Shown piece after piece: positions 44,132-52,770 of a stretch of 64,000 nt of DNA. Below the pieces are notes generated by a model. The model worked only from the letters and a program-made list of their open reading frames with translations. It had not been told where the DNA came from and ran no database searches. The stretch is from Thalassospira lohafexi. Lineage in GTDB: Bacteria; Pseudomonadota; Alphaproteobacteria; Rhodospirillales; Thalassospiraceae. Position numbers and translations under genes: made by a program. Location of the stretch: positions 62,001-126,000 of the forward strand of contig NZ_NXGX01000002.1 of the NCBI RefSeq assembly GCF_002844275.1. The letters run 5' to 3'. The stretch's first letter is position 1. Each line of letters begins with the position of its first letter.

Positions 44132-45130
44132 ATGCTGACCTTTCTGGCTAGACGGCTTTTTGTAATGGTGCCGACACTGATTATGATCAGTGTTCTGGTA
44201 TTTGTGATCATTCAGCTTCCTCCTGGGGATTTCCTGAGCACGTATCTCAACGAGCTGCAGTCACAGGGCGAGGCGGTTGATCCGGCAAAAATCGAATTCT
44301 TAAAGCACCAATACGGCCTTGATCAGCCGCTTTACGTACAATATTTCGATTGGGCTTGGGGGCTTTTACACGGCGATCTTGGGTTTTCATTCGAATATAA
44401 CCTGCCGGTGACCGAAGTCGTCGGCGACCGATTGTGGTTGTCGCTGGTTCTGAATTTCAGCACCATTTTGTTCATCTATATCGTCAGCTTCCCAATCGGC
44501 ATTTATTCCGCCACCCGGCAATATAGCTGGGGCGATTATGGTTTTACGCTGCTTGGTTTCCTTGGCCTTGCGATGCCAAACTTCCTGTTTGCTTTGATAT
44601 TGCTGTATTACGCCAATGTGGTGTTTGGCACCTCGATCGGCGGGCTGATGGATCCGGAATTCATCAATCAGGGTTGGTCGTTTGCCAAGGTCATGTCCGT
44701 TGTCGAACATTTATGGGCGCCGGTGCTCGTCATCGGGACATCGGGAACCGCATCCATGATCCGGCGCTTGCGCGCCAATTTGCTTGATGAGTTGAGCAAG
44801 CAATATGTGGTCACCGCCCATGCCAAGGGCCTGTCACCGCTTAAGGTGCTGTTTAAATATCCGCTGCGCATGGCGCTTAACCCGTTTATTGCCGATATTG
44901 GTAATATCCTGCCGCAGGTGGTTTCGGGTTCGGTCCTTGTATCGGTTGTCATGTCCTTACCGACAACCGGGCCGATGTTGCTGACTGCCTTGCAAAGTCA
45001 GGACATGTACCTTGCTGGTTCGTTCCTGATGTTTCTAGCCCTTCTGACGGTTGTGGGGATGTTTGTTTCCGACGTGTTACTGGCCTGGCTTGATCCACGC
45101 ATTCGATTGCAGGGAGGGGTCGGTAAATGA
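44132..45130 (+). CDS. Oligopeptide-type ABC importer permease (DppB/YejB-like)
   Basis: 332 residues. N-terminal helix with the DppB/OppB pattern (LARRLFVMVPTLIMISVLVF), a periplasmic segment ending in QYGLDQPLYVQYFDW, five further helices and the EAA loop around YVVTAHAKGLSPLKVLFKYP. It forms the membrane channel with the gene that follows. ATG 44132 is preceded by GGGGGAG about ten bases away, and 78 bases separate it from the binding-protein gene, the largest gap in the whole operon. Confidence 0.93.
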   Translation: MLTFLARRLFVMVPTLIMISVLVFVIIQLPPGDFLSTYLNELQSQGEAVDPAKIEFLKHQYGLDQPLYVQYFDWAWGLLHGDLGFSFEYNLPVTEVVGDRLWLSLVLNFSTILFIYIVSFPIGIYSATRQYSWGDYGFTLLGFLGLAMPNFLFALILLYYANVVFGTSIGGLMDPEFINQGWSFAKVMSVVEHLWAPVLVIGTSGTASMIRRLRANLLDELSKQYVVTAHAKGLSPLKVLFKYPLRMALNPFIADIGNILPQVVSGSVLVSVVMSLPTTGPMLLTALQSQDMYLAGSFLMFLALLTVVGMFVSDVLLAWLDPRIRLQGGVGK

Positions 45131-46296
45131 GCAGTGACGAAGAAAAGCGCAACGCGCATTTTGTCGATAAAGCACCCTTTAATCCCTACGAACGCGATGC
45201 CCTGACGCCGGAACAGGAAAAATACTATCTGGCATCGCAGTGGCGTTTGACGTGGTGGCGCTTAAAACGCCATCGGTTGGCCTATGTCTCACTGATCATT
45301 TTGGCTGTGATGTATGCGTCGGTGTTTATTGTCGAATTCATCGCACCCTATGCGCAGGAAACGCGTAATTCGAACTTTATCCATCATCCGCCGCAATCCA
45401 TTCACTTGTTCCATGACGGGGAATTTGTCGGCCCGTTTACATATGGCACCGATTTCTCTGTCGATATGGAAACGCTTAAGCCGAACTACGTCCCAAACAT
45501 GGACCGGGTTGATCGGCTTCGGTTCTTTTGCTCTGGCGATGATTACGAATTCTGGGGCCTGATTAAAACCGATTTTCATTTCGTGTGTCCGGCGCAAGAC
45601 GGCACCTTATTTGTCTTTGGCACCGACCGCCTTGGACGCGATATGTTTTCGCGCATCATTTATGGTGCGCGGGTCTCGCTGACCATCGGTCTTGTCGGCA
45701 TTACCGTCAGTTTCTTCCTTGGTATCGTGATTGGCGGGGCGGCGGGCTATTACGGTGGTTGGGTGGATGCAACCGCACAGCGCGTGATTGAGGTGATCCG
45801 TTCCTTGCCCGAAATCCCGCTTTGGATGGCGTTATCAGCAGCCTTACCGGTCACCTGGAGCCCGATCCTGATCTATTTCGGGATAACGATCATTCTCGGC
45901 TTGATTGACTGGACCGGGCTTGCACGTGCTGTGCGTTCCAAGCTTCTCGCTCTGCGCGAAGAGGACTATGCGCTTGCTGCCCGTCTGATGGGCGCAAAGC
46001 CCAAACGGATTGTCGCACGCCATCTTCTGCCAAACTTTGCCAGCCACTTGATTGCATCCGTAACCCTGTCGATCCCCAACATGATCCTTGGTGAAACTGC
46101 GCTTAGCTTCTTGGGGCTGGGCCTGCGGGCACCCGTGACAAGTTGGGGCGTGTTGCTCAATGATGCGCAAAACATCAACGCGGTTGCAGTCTATCCATGG
46201 CTGATGTTGCCTGTGGTGCCGGTGGTGATCGTTGTTCTGGCGTTTAACTTCCTGGGCGACGGCCTACGCGATGCGGCCGATCCCTATAAGAATTAG
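45127..46296 (+). CDS. Oligopeptide-type ABC importer permease (DppC/YejE-like)
   Basis: 389 residues, longer than DppC (about 300). The extra length is an approximately 110-residue periplasmic insert between the first helix (YVSLIILAVMYASVFIVEF) and the channel domain (about 95-165, with a paired CSGDD/FVCPA cysteine pattern), as seen in YejE-like and some sugar/opine importer permeases. The rest carries DRLGRDMFSRIIYGARVSL, and the EAA loop ALAARLMGAKPKRIVARHLL. Starts by ATGA overlap with the previous permease. The operon ends here, followed by a long hairpin. Confidence 0.93.
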   Translation: MSSDEEKRNAHFVDKAPFNPYERDALTPEQEKYYLASQWRLTWWRLKRHRLAYVSLIILAVMYASVFIVEFIAPYAQETRNSNFIHHPPQSIHLFHDGEFVGPFTYGTDFSVDMETLKPNYVPNMDRVDRLRFFCSGDDYEFWGLIKTDFHFVCPAQDGTLFVFGTDRLGRDMFSRIIYGARVSLTIGLVGITVSFFLGIVIGGAAGYYGGWVDATAQRVIEVIRSLPEIPLWMALSAALPVTWSPILIYFGITIILGLIDWTGLARAVRSKLLALREEDYALAARLMGAKPKRIVARHLLPNFASHLIASVTLSIPNMILGETALSFLGLGLRAPVTSWGVLLNDAQNINAVAVYPWLMLPVVPVVIVVLAFNFLGDGLRDAADPYKN

Positions 46297-46320
46297 GCGA
46301 GATTAAGCAGCGCTCATTTA

Positions 46321-46355
46321 CACCAAAGGGCAGCTCTCTGAGCTGCCCTTTGGTG
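46321..46355. terminator. Long perfect hairpin ending the glycan/importer operon
   Basis: CACCAAAGGGCAGCTC (46321-46336) pairs without mismatch to GAGCTGCCCTTTGGTG (46340-46355) around a three-base loop. There is no downstream T run. It lies between convergent genes and can act on both strands. Confidence 0.75.
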
Positions 46356-46383
46356 TCTGTATAAGCTTGATCTTATGGGTACG

Positions 46384-47241
46384 TTATTTCTTATGCAGCC
46401 ACAGGCTGGTCTCAATCGCATCCTTTGGCAGATGGATGCTCTTTGCCGGTGACGCGTCAACAAGATCTTGCAGCCTTGTCGTTGCATAGGCACTCGACCA
46501 CAGGATTTCAAAGCCGTTCCCGGCCAGAAGGGACGCGACACCCTGTTGTTCGTTATATCCGCGCCACTGCCATTCTGACGGATAATCATCGGGCAGGGTG
46601 ATGTCGTGGATATGAATGATCGTGCCGCTGGGCAATGTCGGGATGACTGATGAGAACAGCAAATCAACATCGGTGCCGGGCATCAGGATGTGGCTTGAAT
46701 CAATCGACAGGATATCGGCCCCTTCGATTGTCTCAAAAATTGTCGGGTCGGCCTTTTGTACGATGGTTTTCTCAACGGTAATCGGCAGTTCGGCGATATC
46801 GGCACGCGGTGCCGGATCAATCGCGTGAAACGCGGTTTCAAGGTCGCCATCACGGATCGCACGGTGATAGAACCGGGTTGAGTGACCCGATCCGATTTCA
46901 ACAATCCGCTTGGGGCGAAATTCACGGGTCATGACATAGGCCATCATGCCATCAAGACGCGGGAACCAGCTTTGCTGCCAACGTGGTTCGGGCGGCACGG
47001 CATCGTTTAGCGTATCAAATATGCTTTGGTATTTTTCCGCCTTGGTCAGCCATGCTTTCATGGTTGGTGCTGCATGATCCATCATGCGTTCAATCGCCGG
47101 GTATGTCGGTTGCCCAACTGCCTTGGCGGTTTCATCGGCGTAGCGATACGGGATGAAATATCCTGCAGGTGAACTGCCAAACAGGGTTTTCAGACCGAAT
47201 TTCCAGCGGCGTATTCGGCGTGATAACGGCATTGACGTCAT
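46384..47241 (-). CDS. Class I SAM-dependent methyltransferase-like protein
   Basis: 285 residues. The SAM-binding motif I is RIVEIGSGHSTRF (about 112-124), with an acidic motif II (HAIDPAPRADI) and a metal/acid strand (ILSIDSSHILMPGTDVDLLF), which fits the Methyltransf_24 group of small-molecule or sugar methyltransferases. The first 60 residues are basic and aromatic. Substrate unknown; it may act on the glycan made by the neighbouring operon, but it is coded on the other strand. ATG 47241 has GGGAG seven bases upstream. The MFS gene lies 51 bases upstream on the same strand. Confidence 0.82.
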   Translation of the reverse strand: MTSMPLSRRIRRWKFGLKTLFGSSPAGYFIPYRYADETAKAVGQPTYPAIERMMDHAAPTMKAWLTKAEKYQSIFDTLNDAVPPEPRWQQSWFPRLDGMMAYVMTREFRPKRIVEIGSGHSTRFYHRAIRDGDLETAFHAIDPAPRADIAELPITVEKTIVQKADPTIFETIEGADILSIDSSHILMPGTDVDLLFSSVIPTLPSGTIIHIHDITLPDDYPSEWQWRGYNEQQGVASLLAGNGFEILWSSAYATTRLQDLVDASPAKSIHLPKDAIETSLWLHKK

Positions 47242-47292
47242 GAAGGCTCCCGTTTGGCGGATTTGTTTGTGTTTGCGGTCGTTGAAATTCTG

Positions 47293-48489
47293 TCAGTCAC
47301 AGAATGTTTTGTCCTCGCCGCGCCAACTTTGCATAAGCCAGAAGGCAAATACCAGCGCAATCCCTGAAAGTCCGGCCATGGCGTAATAGGCGTGCGATCC
47401 GAAATGTTCATACAGCGGGCCGGATGCCCAGATGCTGCTGCCCAGAAATACCCCCATCGACAAGGTCGCCATCAAGCTTTGTGCCGAGGTCGCCAATTGC
47501 TGCGGAATGGCGCGTGCGATAAAGCTGACAGCTGCCAGATGGGTGATGCCAAAGGTCATGGCGTGTAACGGCTGTACAAGCACAATCATCCAGAATGCAT
47601 CACTGCTGCCTAGCACAATCCAGCGCACGATACCCGCTGCTGCACCAAGGGCAAAAAGGATCCCCGGATGGCGGCCGCGCACAAACTTGCCCGCAACTGC
47701 AAACAGCGCGATTTCGGCAATCACCCCGATGGACCAGAATGTGCCGATCATTTCATGGGAATAACCAACCGTTTCCCAATGGACAGAAGCAAAGCTGTAA
47801 TAAGTTCCATGCGACCCTTGGGCAAAGCCAATACAGCCAAGATAGATCAGGAAAACCGGCTTGCGCAGCAGATAAACAAGCGATGATCCGGACCTCAGAG
47901 AACGGTCTGTTTGCGGATCAGGCATGCGGGTTGTGATGGCAAAATTGACAATGCCAGCAATAAACAGCATCCAGACAATCCATGTGGTTGAGGTTCCATC
48001 GAGAACCCAACCCGCACCATAGGATGCAAAAATAAACGCAAGTGATCCCCAAAGCCGGACGCGCCCGTAATCAAGGTCGCGGGTTTTGCATTCATGGACT
48101 GTGATTGTCGTGCCAAGTGGTAAAAGCGGTGATAACGTAAAGCCAATGACCACCGATAACCCGGCAAGCCACCAAAAGTTGCTTGAAACCGGAAAGGCCA
48201 GAACGGTCAGGACATAAATACCCGCCAGCCACATCATGGGTGTTTTACGATTGCCCGTATGGTCGGCGCGCTGGGCAATCAATGGATCGGCAAACACCCG
48301 CACCCAGTTTGGCAGCGACAGCAAAATACCAATTTCACCGGCCGACAATCCTTGCGCCTTCAACCACACCGGCCAATAGGGCAGGAAAACGCCTTGGATC
48401 AGGAAAAGCCCGACGAAAAACAGCGCAAGGATCGTTGCTGTTTGCATCCGTTCGGACGATTGCAGGGGAAATTTGTCGCGCATACTCAT
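47293..48489 (-). CDS. Major facilitator transporter, HcaT/3-phenylpropionate-permease-like
   Basis: 398 residues with about 12 hydrophobic helices. The first helix carries the MFS_1_like signature FVGLFLIQGVFLPYWPVWLK, followed by LSAGEIGILLSLPNWVRVFA and, after helix 4, DYGRVRLWGSLAFI. This group includes HcaT and nucleoside-type proton symporters; the substrate is unknown. I start at ATG 48489, which overlaps the mnmC stop by four bases (ATGA); upstream in-frame codons would run far into mnmC. Third gene of dusA-mnmC-MFS. Confidence 0.88.
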   Translation of the reverse strand: MSMRDKFPLQSSERMQTATILALFFVGLFLIQGVFLPYWPVWLKAQGLSAGEIGILLSLPNWVRVFADPLIAQRADHTGNRKTPMMWLAGIYVLTVLAFPVSSNFWWLAGLSVVIGFTLSPLLPLGTTITVHECKTRDLDYGRVRLWGSLAFIFASYGAGWVLDGTSTTWIVWMLFIAGIVNFAITTRMPDPQTDRSLRSGSSLVYLLRKPVFLIYLGCIGFAQGSHGTYYSFASVHWETVGYSHEMIGTFWSIGVIAEIALFAVAGKFVRGRHPGILFALGAAAGIVRWIVLGSSDAFWMIVLVQPLHAMTFGITHLAAVSFIARAIPQQLATSAQSLMATLSMGVFLGSSIWASGPLYEHFGSHAYYAMAGLSGIALVFAFWLMQSWRGEDKTFCD

Positions 48490-50519
48490 GCCGTGATTTT
48501 CCGCCGTTTCAATCCGCGAATGATGAACCGTGCTGGATGGATCGCATGCATCAGCTGTTTTTCCAATGGCAGGGGCATGGCGCAAATCTCACTGGCAAGA
48601 ATTTCGGCGGCAAGTGGGGCGGCAATCAAACCGCGCGCCCCAAATCCGGTACAGATATACACGTCCTTGTGGTAAGGCGCATTGAAATATCGCGCGTAAT
48701 TTTTACCTTTGTCCAGATCGGGATAGGCCGACAGAAAGGCATCATAATCAGGGGCCGGGCCGACAATGGGCAAATGATCGGTTGTGACAGTACGAAGTGC
48801 CGCACGACCGCCAAGATCGCCGGGCGAAAGCATTTTTGCCACATCGGGTAACACATCGGCCAGTTGGGCAATGTTAGCGGCATGGTCGCTTTCGCGCAGA
48901 TCGGTTTGTGTGTCGTCACGTGCAAATGTCGCCCCGAAGACATGAACACCTTTGCGCGCCGGGGTGATGTATCCCTTATGGCTCAACACACAGCGGATGT
49001 CATCGCGACCATGTACACCACGCACAAGACTTTGCGGAAATGTACTGATCTGGCCGCGAACGGGTTGCATATGCGCGCTAAGCCACGCTGTTTGTGAAAG
49101 TTGCCCGGTTTCGGTGGAACCGGCGATGATCACGGCATCAAACGGGCCGTGCTGCACCCCATCACCGGATGTCAAAACCTTGCCCGATGTATCATCGGAA
49201 ATTGTGACGATTTCTGTGGAAAGATGGATGGCAATCCCATCCAACAAGGCGTTGACAAAGGACGGCGGATTAACCCAGCCAGCATTCGGGTAAAACAACC
49301 CGCCAGCAGGAAGGGGCAAACCAAATGCTGTGCTGGCCTCATCACGGTTAAGGGCTCTGACCAAATCGGGCTTGTCGGGCAGGCGGGCCATCAGGCCATT
49401 TTGACGTTCTTGCGTGCGCGGATCCGTTACCATGGAGAGCACACCACAGAAATCAGCATCAACCAGCCCTGCCTTCGCAAGGCGTTTGATCATGTGATGG
49501 CTAAATCGGAACCCGGCTTCGTAAAAGCGCCCCATAATTGCGTTATCGACGGTTAAATAGGGTTCGAGCATCGCAACCGCATTGCCCGATGCCGCACTGG
49601 CCGTATGGGTATTCTTTTCAAACAGATGGACGTCGCACCCACGTTGTCGCAGGGCTTGCGCACAGGCCGCACCCGCCATGCCGGCCCCAATGACAGCCAC
49701 TGACCTGGGTGGACGTGCTTTGGGTATGACAAACCATGGATCATCGGCAATCTTTAATCCGGCCTCCGACGGTGTCTTGGCAGGCAGGGTGGCGATGATC
49801 ATGTCACGCTTGTGATTAAAGCCCCGGCGTTTGCTGACCGTGAAACCTGCATCTTTAAGCCCGTCACGCGCAATGCGCGCGGAGCTAAAGGTCGCCAGTG
49901 TCGCCCCGTCATCATTTGACGCCGATGCAAGAGCATCAAACAGCTTTGGCTGCCACATGTCGGCATTGCGCGACGGGGTAAAGCCATCAAGGAACCAGCA
50001 ATCAATCGCACCGTCATAATCACCAAAACAGTCAGTCGCATCACCGATCAGGACCGTCAGGCTGATTGTGTCATCGCCAAGGATGAAACGATGGGCGCCG
50101 GGTAACATGGTCTCTTTCGGCCAGATATCGACAAGTTGGTGTGAGAAATCCGAAAGCTCCGGCCAGCTTTGATGAGCACGGATCATATCGTCGCGCGAAA
50201 GCGGGTATTTTTCGACAGTCACGAAATGCAGGCGTTTGGATCGCTTGGGGTCTTGTGTCCAACACTGCCAGGCCGCCAGAAAATTGAGCCCGGTGCCAAA
50301 CCCTGTTTCCCCAATCGTGAAATTATCGCGCGTTTGCCATGCAGCTGGCAGGTTGTTGCTTTCAAGAAAGACATAGCGTGATTCTGCCAGACCATCTTTG
50401 GGGCTGAAATACACATCGCCAAAATGCGGTGAAAACGGCACATTTCCGTCATGCCAGATTATGTCACCGGCAACGGGATCTGCGTTTCCACCCCGAGTAG
50501 ACGGTGCATCGGCTGTCAT
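48486..50519 (-). CDS. mnmC: Bifunctional tRNA mnm5s2U34 enzyme MnmC
   Basis: 677 residues, full length for the fused enzyme. N-terminal SAM-methyltransferase domain: [31 protein letters not shown] (about 70-84) and [17 protein letters not shown]-terminal FAD-dependent oxidoreductase: [20 protein letters not shown] (about 273-292) and [20 protein letters not shown] near the end. Together they demodify cmnm5s2U to nm5s2U and then methylate it to mnm5s2U in the wobble position of certain tRNAs. Overlaps dusA by four bases and the MFS gene by four. Confidence 0.95.
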   Translation of the reverse strand: MTADAPSTRGGNADPVAGDIIWHDGNVPFSPHFGDVYFSPKDGLAESRYVFLESNNLPAAWQTRDNFTIGETGFGTGLNFLAAWQCWTQDPKRSKRLHFVTVEKYPLSRDDMIRAHQSWPELSDFSHQLVDIWPKETMLPGAHRFILGDDTISLTVLIGDATDCFGDYDGAIDCWFLDGFTPSRNADMWQPKLFDALASASNDDGATLATFSSARIARDGLKDAGFTVSKRRGFNHKRDMIIATLPAKTPSEAGLKIADDPWFVIPKARPPRSVAVIGAGMAGAACAQALRQRGCDVHLFEKNTHTASAASGNAVAMLEPYLTVDNAIMGRFYEAGFRFSHHMIKRLAKAGLVDADFCGVLSMVTDPRTQERQNGLMARLPDKPDLVRALNRDEASTAFGLPLPAGGLFYPNAGWVNPPSFVNALLDGIAIHLSTEIVTISDDTSGKVLTSGDGVQHGPFDAVIIAGSTETGQLSQTAWLSAHMQPVRGQISTFPQSLVRGVHGRDDIRCVLSHKGYITPARKGVHVFGATFARDDTQTDLRESDHAANIAQLADVLPDVAKMLSPGDLGGRAALRTVTTDHLPIVGPAPDYDAFLSAYPDLDKGKNYARYFNAPYHKDVYICTGFGARGLIAAPLAAEILASEICAMPLPLEKQLMHAIHPARFIIRGLKRRKITA

Positions 50520-51529
50520 GCCGACAGGACCGCGTCTTGCTGCTCAGGGACAAGGGCGAGTGCTTCGCGCACAACCTCTGTCCCGGCCCCTTTGCGGTGT
50601 GCATTTTCGCTTAAATACCGACGCCATTGTTTAGCACCACGCATCTGTTGAAAAATGCCCAGCATATGACGGGTGACATGGCCAATCGTGCCGTTTTCTT
50701 CGCCAAGGTGTTGTTCGATATAGGGCAACATCGCCTCGACCACCTGATGGCGGGTCAAGGGCGGGGTATCATCACCATAAAACCGCTGATCGACATCCGA
50801 TAAAACATACGGGTTTTGATAGGCCTCGCGCCCGATCATTACCCCATCGACATGCTTAAGATGATCTTCGGTCTCATCAAGCGTCTTGATGCCACCATTG
50901 ATCAGGATTTCCAGTTCGGGAAATTCCTGCTTAAGCTGATAGACCAGCTCATAGCGAAGTGGCGGCACTTCGCGGTTTTCCTTGGGCGACAGGCCCTTAA
51001 GCCACGCCTTGCGGGCATGGACGATGAACGTCTTGCACCCGGCATTGGCAACCGTTTCGGTAAACCGTTTGAGCGACGGATAATCTTCCTGATCATCAAT
51101 GCCAATTCGATTTTTGACTGTGACTGGCGCGTCGCTGGCCGCAATCATCGACTTAACGCACTCGGCAACCACATCCGGTGTCGCCATCAAACATGCGCCA
51201 AACGCCCCATTTTGCACGCGATCCGACGGGCACCCGCAATTAAGGTTGATCTCGTCGTAGGCATATTGATTAGCGATATCACACGCACGCGCCAGATCAT
51301 CGGGATCACTGCCACCAAGTTGCAAGGCAACCGGATGCTCCGCATCGTTAAAACGCAGATGCCGGTCCACACCGCCATGAATGATCGCACCTGTTGTGAC
51401 CATTTCGGTATAAAGCAACGTATGCCGACTGATCTGCCGCAAGAAAAAGCGATCATGCCGGTCCGTCCAATCCATCATCGGGGCGACGGAAATACGTCGA
51501 TTAACAGTCATATCTGTGCCGTTCGTCAT
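50516..51529 (-). CDS. dusA: tRNA-dihydrouridine synthase A
   Basis: 337 residues, TIM-barrel FMN enzyme that reduces specific D-loop uridines (20/20a) to dihydrouridine. Visible: [19 protein letters not shown] at the start, the catalytic cysteine in [52 protein letters not shown] and [13 protein letters not shown]. DusA-type is indicated by the GVDRHLRFN and [10 protein letters not shown] signatures. ATG 51529 is used; an in-frame TTG lies one codon upstream. First gene of the dusA-mnmC-MFS run. Confidence 0.95.
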   Translation of the reverse strand: MTNGTDMTVNRRISVAPMMDWTDRHDRFFLRQISRHTLLYTEMVTTGAIIHGGVDRHLRFNDAEHPVALQLGGSDPDDLARACDIANQYAYDEINLNCGCPSDRVQNGAFGACLMATPDVVAECVKSMIAASDAPVTVKNRIGIDDQEDYPSLKRFTETVANAGCKTFIVHARKAWLKGLSPKENREVPPLRYELVYQLKQEFPELEILINGGIKTLDETEDHLKHVDGVMIGREAYQNPYVLSDVDQRFYGDDTPPLTRHQVVEAMLPYIEQHLGEENGTIGHVTRHMLGIFQQMRGAKQWRRYLSENAHRKGAGTEVVREALALVPEQQDAVLSA

Positions 51530-51653
51530 CAAATCAGGGTCAATGGGGTTGCCGTCGTCAAGGCGTGGTCTTTATATAGGTTCAATGATTTAGGGTCAAA
51601 ACCGTTTGTGTCGTGCATGGCTGCATCGCACAGACATCAAAACAGGAATGAAC

Positions 51654-52007
51654 ATGGTTACGATTTACGGCATCAAGAATTGCGACACGGTGCGCAAATC
51701 CCTGAAATGGTTTGACGCCAAGGGCGTTGAAAACAAACTTCATGATTTCCGTGTCGATGGCATTGATGTCAAAACCATTGCGGGCTGGTTGGATGAAGTT
51801 GGTGGCAAGGTGCTGATCAATAAACGCGGGCCAAGCTATCGCAATCTGTCAGACACCGATAAGGCAACGCTTGAGCAGGGCGGACCAGCGGCGGCGGAAA
51901 TCCTTGCGGCCAATCCAACCGTGATCAAGCGTCCTGTGGTTGATTTTGGAAATACCCGCACCGTCGCCTATGACGAAGCCCGGTGGGCAGAACTGGCTGG
52001 TGTGTAA
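51654..52007 (+). CDS. ArsC/Spx-family thioredoxin-fold protein (YffB-like)
   Basis: 117 residues. VTIYGIKNCDTVRKSLKWFD has the single active cysteine (about C10) of the ArsC/YffB group, with YRNLSDTDKATLEQ, PTVIKRPVV (the cis-proline loop) and a C-terminal helix ending in DEARWAELAGV. True arsenate reductases have CGTSRNT-type motifs; this one reads CDTVRKS, so arsenate reduction is unlikely, and a glutathione-linked reductase role is possible. ATG 51654 has AGGA six bases upstream (ATG 51648 is too close). It is followed 13 bases later by the HAD gene. Confidence 0.88.
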   Translation: MVTIYGIKNCDTVRKSLKWFDAKGVENKLHDFRVDGIDVKTIAGWLDEVGGKVLINKRGPSYRNLSDTDKATLEQGGPAAAEILAANPTVIKRPVVDFGNTRTVAYDEARWAELAGV

Positions 52008-52020
52008 GGATAATCAAAAC

Positions 52021-52695
52021 ATGACCAAACCAGTTGTACGCGGTGTAATCTTTGATTGCGATGGTGTTCTTGTTGATACCGAAACACTTGCATGTCGTGT
52101 CTTGACTGAGCAGCTCTGTGGCTATGGTTGCGATATGGATATGCAAAAAACCCATGATCTTTTCATCGGCGGTACACTTGCGATGGTGCCACCCAAAATG
52201 AAAGACCTGTTTGGCATTGCCTTGCCAGAAGACTGGCTGTCAGAATGCTATTCGCGGACTTTTACGGCATTTCGCAACGATCTTGAACCCTATGCCGACC
52301 TCGTCCCGATCCTTGATCTTCTGGATGCCAAGGGTATCCCTATGGCGGTTGGTAGCAATGGTCCACATGACAAAATGGAAGTGTCATTGGGCAAGGTTGG
52401 GCTTAAAGAACGCTTTAACGGCAATATTTGTTCGGCCCACGATGTCGCTAATGCCAAGCCACACCCGGATGTATATTTACTGGCAGCTAAAAAGATCGGT
52501 GTTCCAATTTCAGAATGTGTCGTCGTTGATGACAGTCAGAGCGGTGTGCGTGCAGGTGCTGCGTCCGGTGCGACCACCATTGGTTTGGTTGATATCACGC
52601 CCGCCGACATGCTGCGCGCAGCGGGGGCTGATTACATTGCAAGCGACCATAAAGAGCTGAATGCTCTTCTTGATGATTGGCTAACTGGCAGCTAA
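52021..52695 (+). CDS. HAD-superfamily phosphatase (beta-phosphoglucomutase-like subfamily)
   Basis: 224 residues. FDCDGVLVDTE (11-21) has the nucleophile D12 and acid D14; GSNGPHDKM is motif II; ANAKPHPDVYLLAAKKIG motif III lysine; VVVDDSQSGVRAGAASGATT motif IV. An alpha-helical cap (about 24-85) makes it subfamily IA, like phosphoglycolate phosphatase or beta-phosphoglucomutase. The substrate cannot be named. Starts 13 bases after the ArsC-like gene with AAGGA about ten bases upstream. Confidence 0.9.
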   Translation: MTKPVVRGVIFDCDGVLVDTETLACRVLTEQLCGYGCDMDMQKTHDLFIGGTLAMVPPKMKDLFGIALPEDWLSECYSRTFTAFRNDLEPYADLVPILDLLDAKGIPMAVGSNGPHDKMEVSLGKVGLKERFNGNICSAHDVANAKPHPDVYLLAAKKIGVPISECVVVDDSQSGVRAGAASGATTIGLVDITPADMLRAAGADYIASDHKELNALLDDWLTGS

Positions 52696-52721
52696 GCCTG
52701 AATGTATGACGTTTCCAATGA

Positions 52722-52755
52722 AAAACGGGCAGACACACCATGTGCTGCCCGTTTT
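52722..52755. terminator. Bidirectional terminator between the HAD gene and ggt
   Basis: AAAACGGGCAG (52722-52732) pairs with CTGCCCGTTTT (52745-52755) around a 12-base loop, with A and T runs on either side, suitable for both convergent genes. Confidence 0.9.
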
Positions 52756-52770
52756 GTCTGACCAAGGTGG

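Noticed and set aside
50816-51715. 299-codon plus-strand frame opposite dusA
   Set aside because: dusA has all catalytic motifs on the minus strand; the opposite frame has no recognisable domain and starts inside dusA.
52021-52695. Naming the HAD enzyme as phosphoglycolate phosphatase
   Set aside because: Cap and motif features are shared by many subfamily IA enzymes, and the context (ArsC-like gene) gives no substrate.
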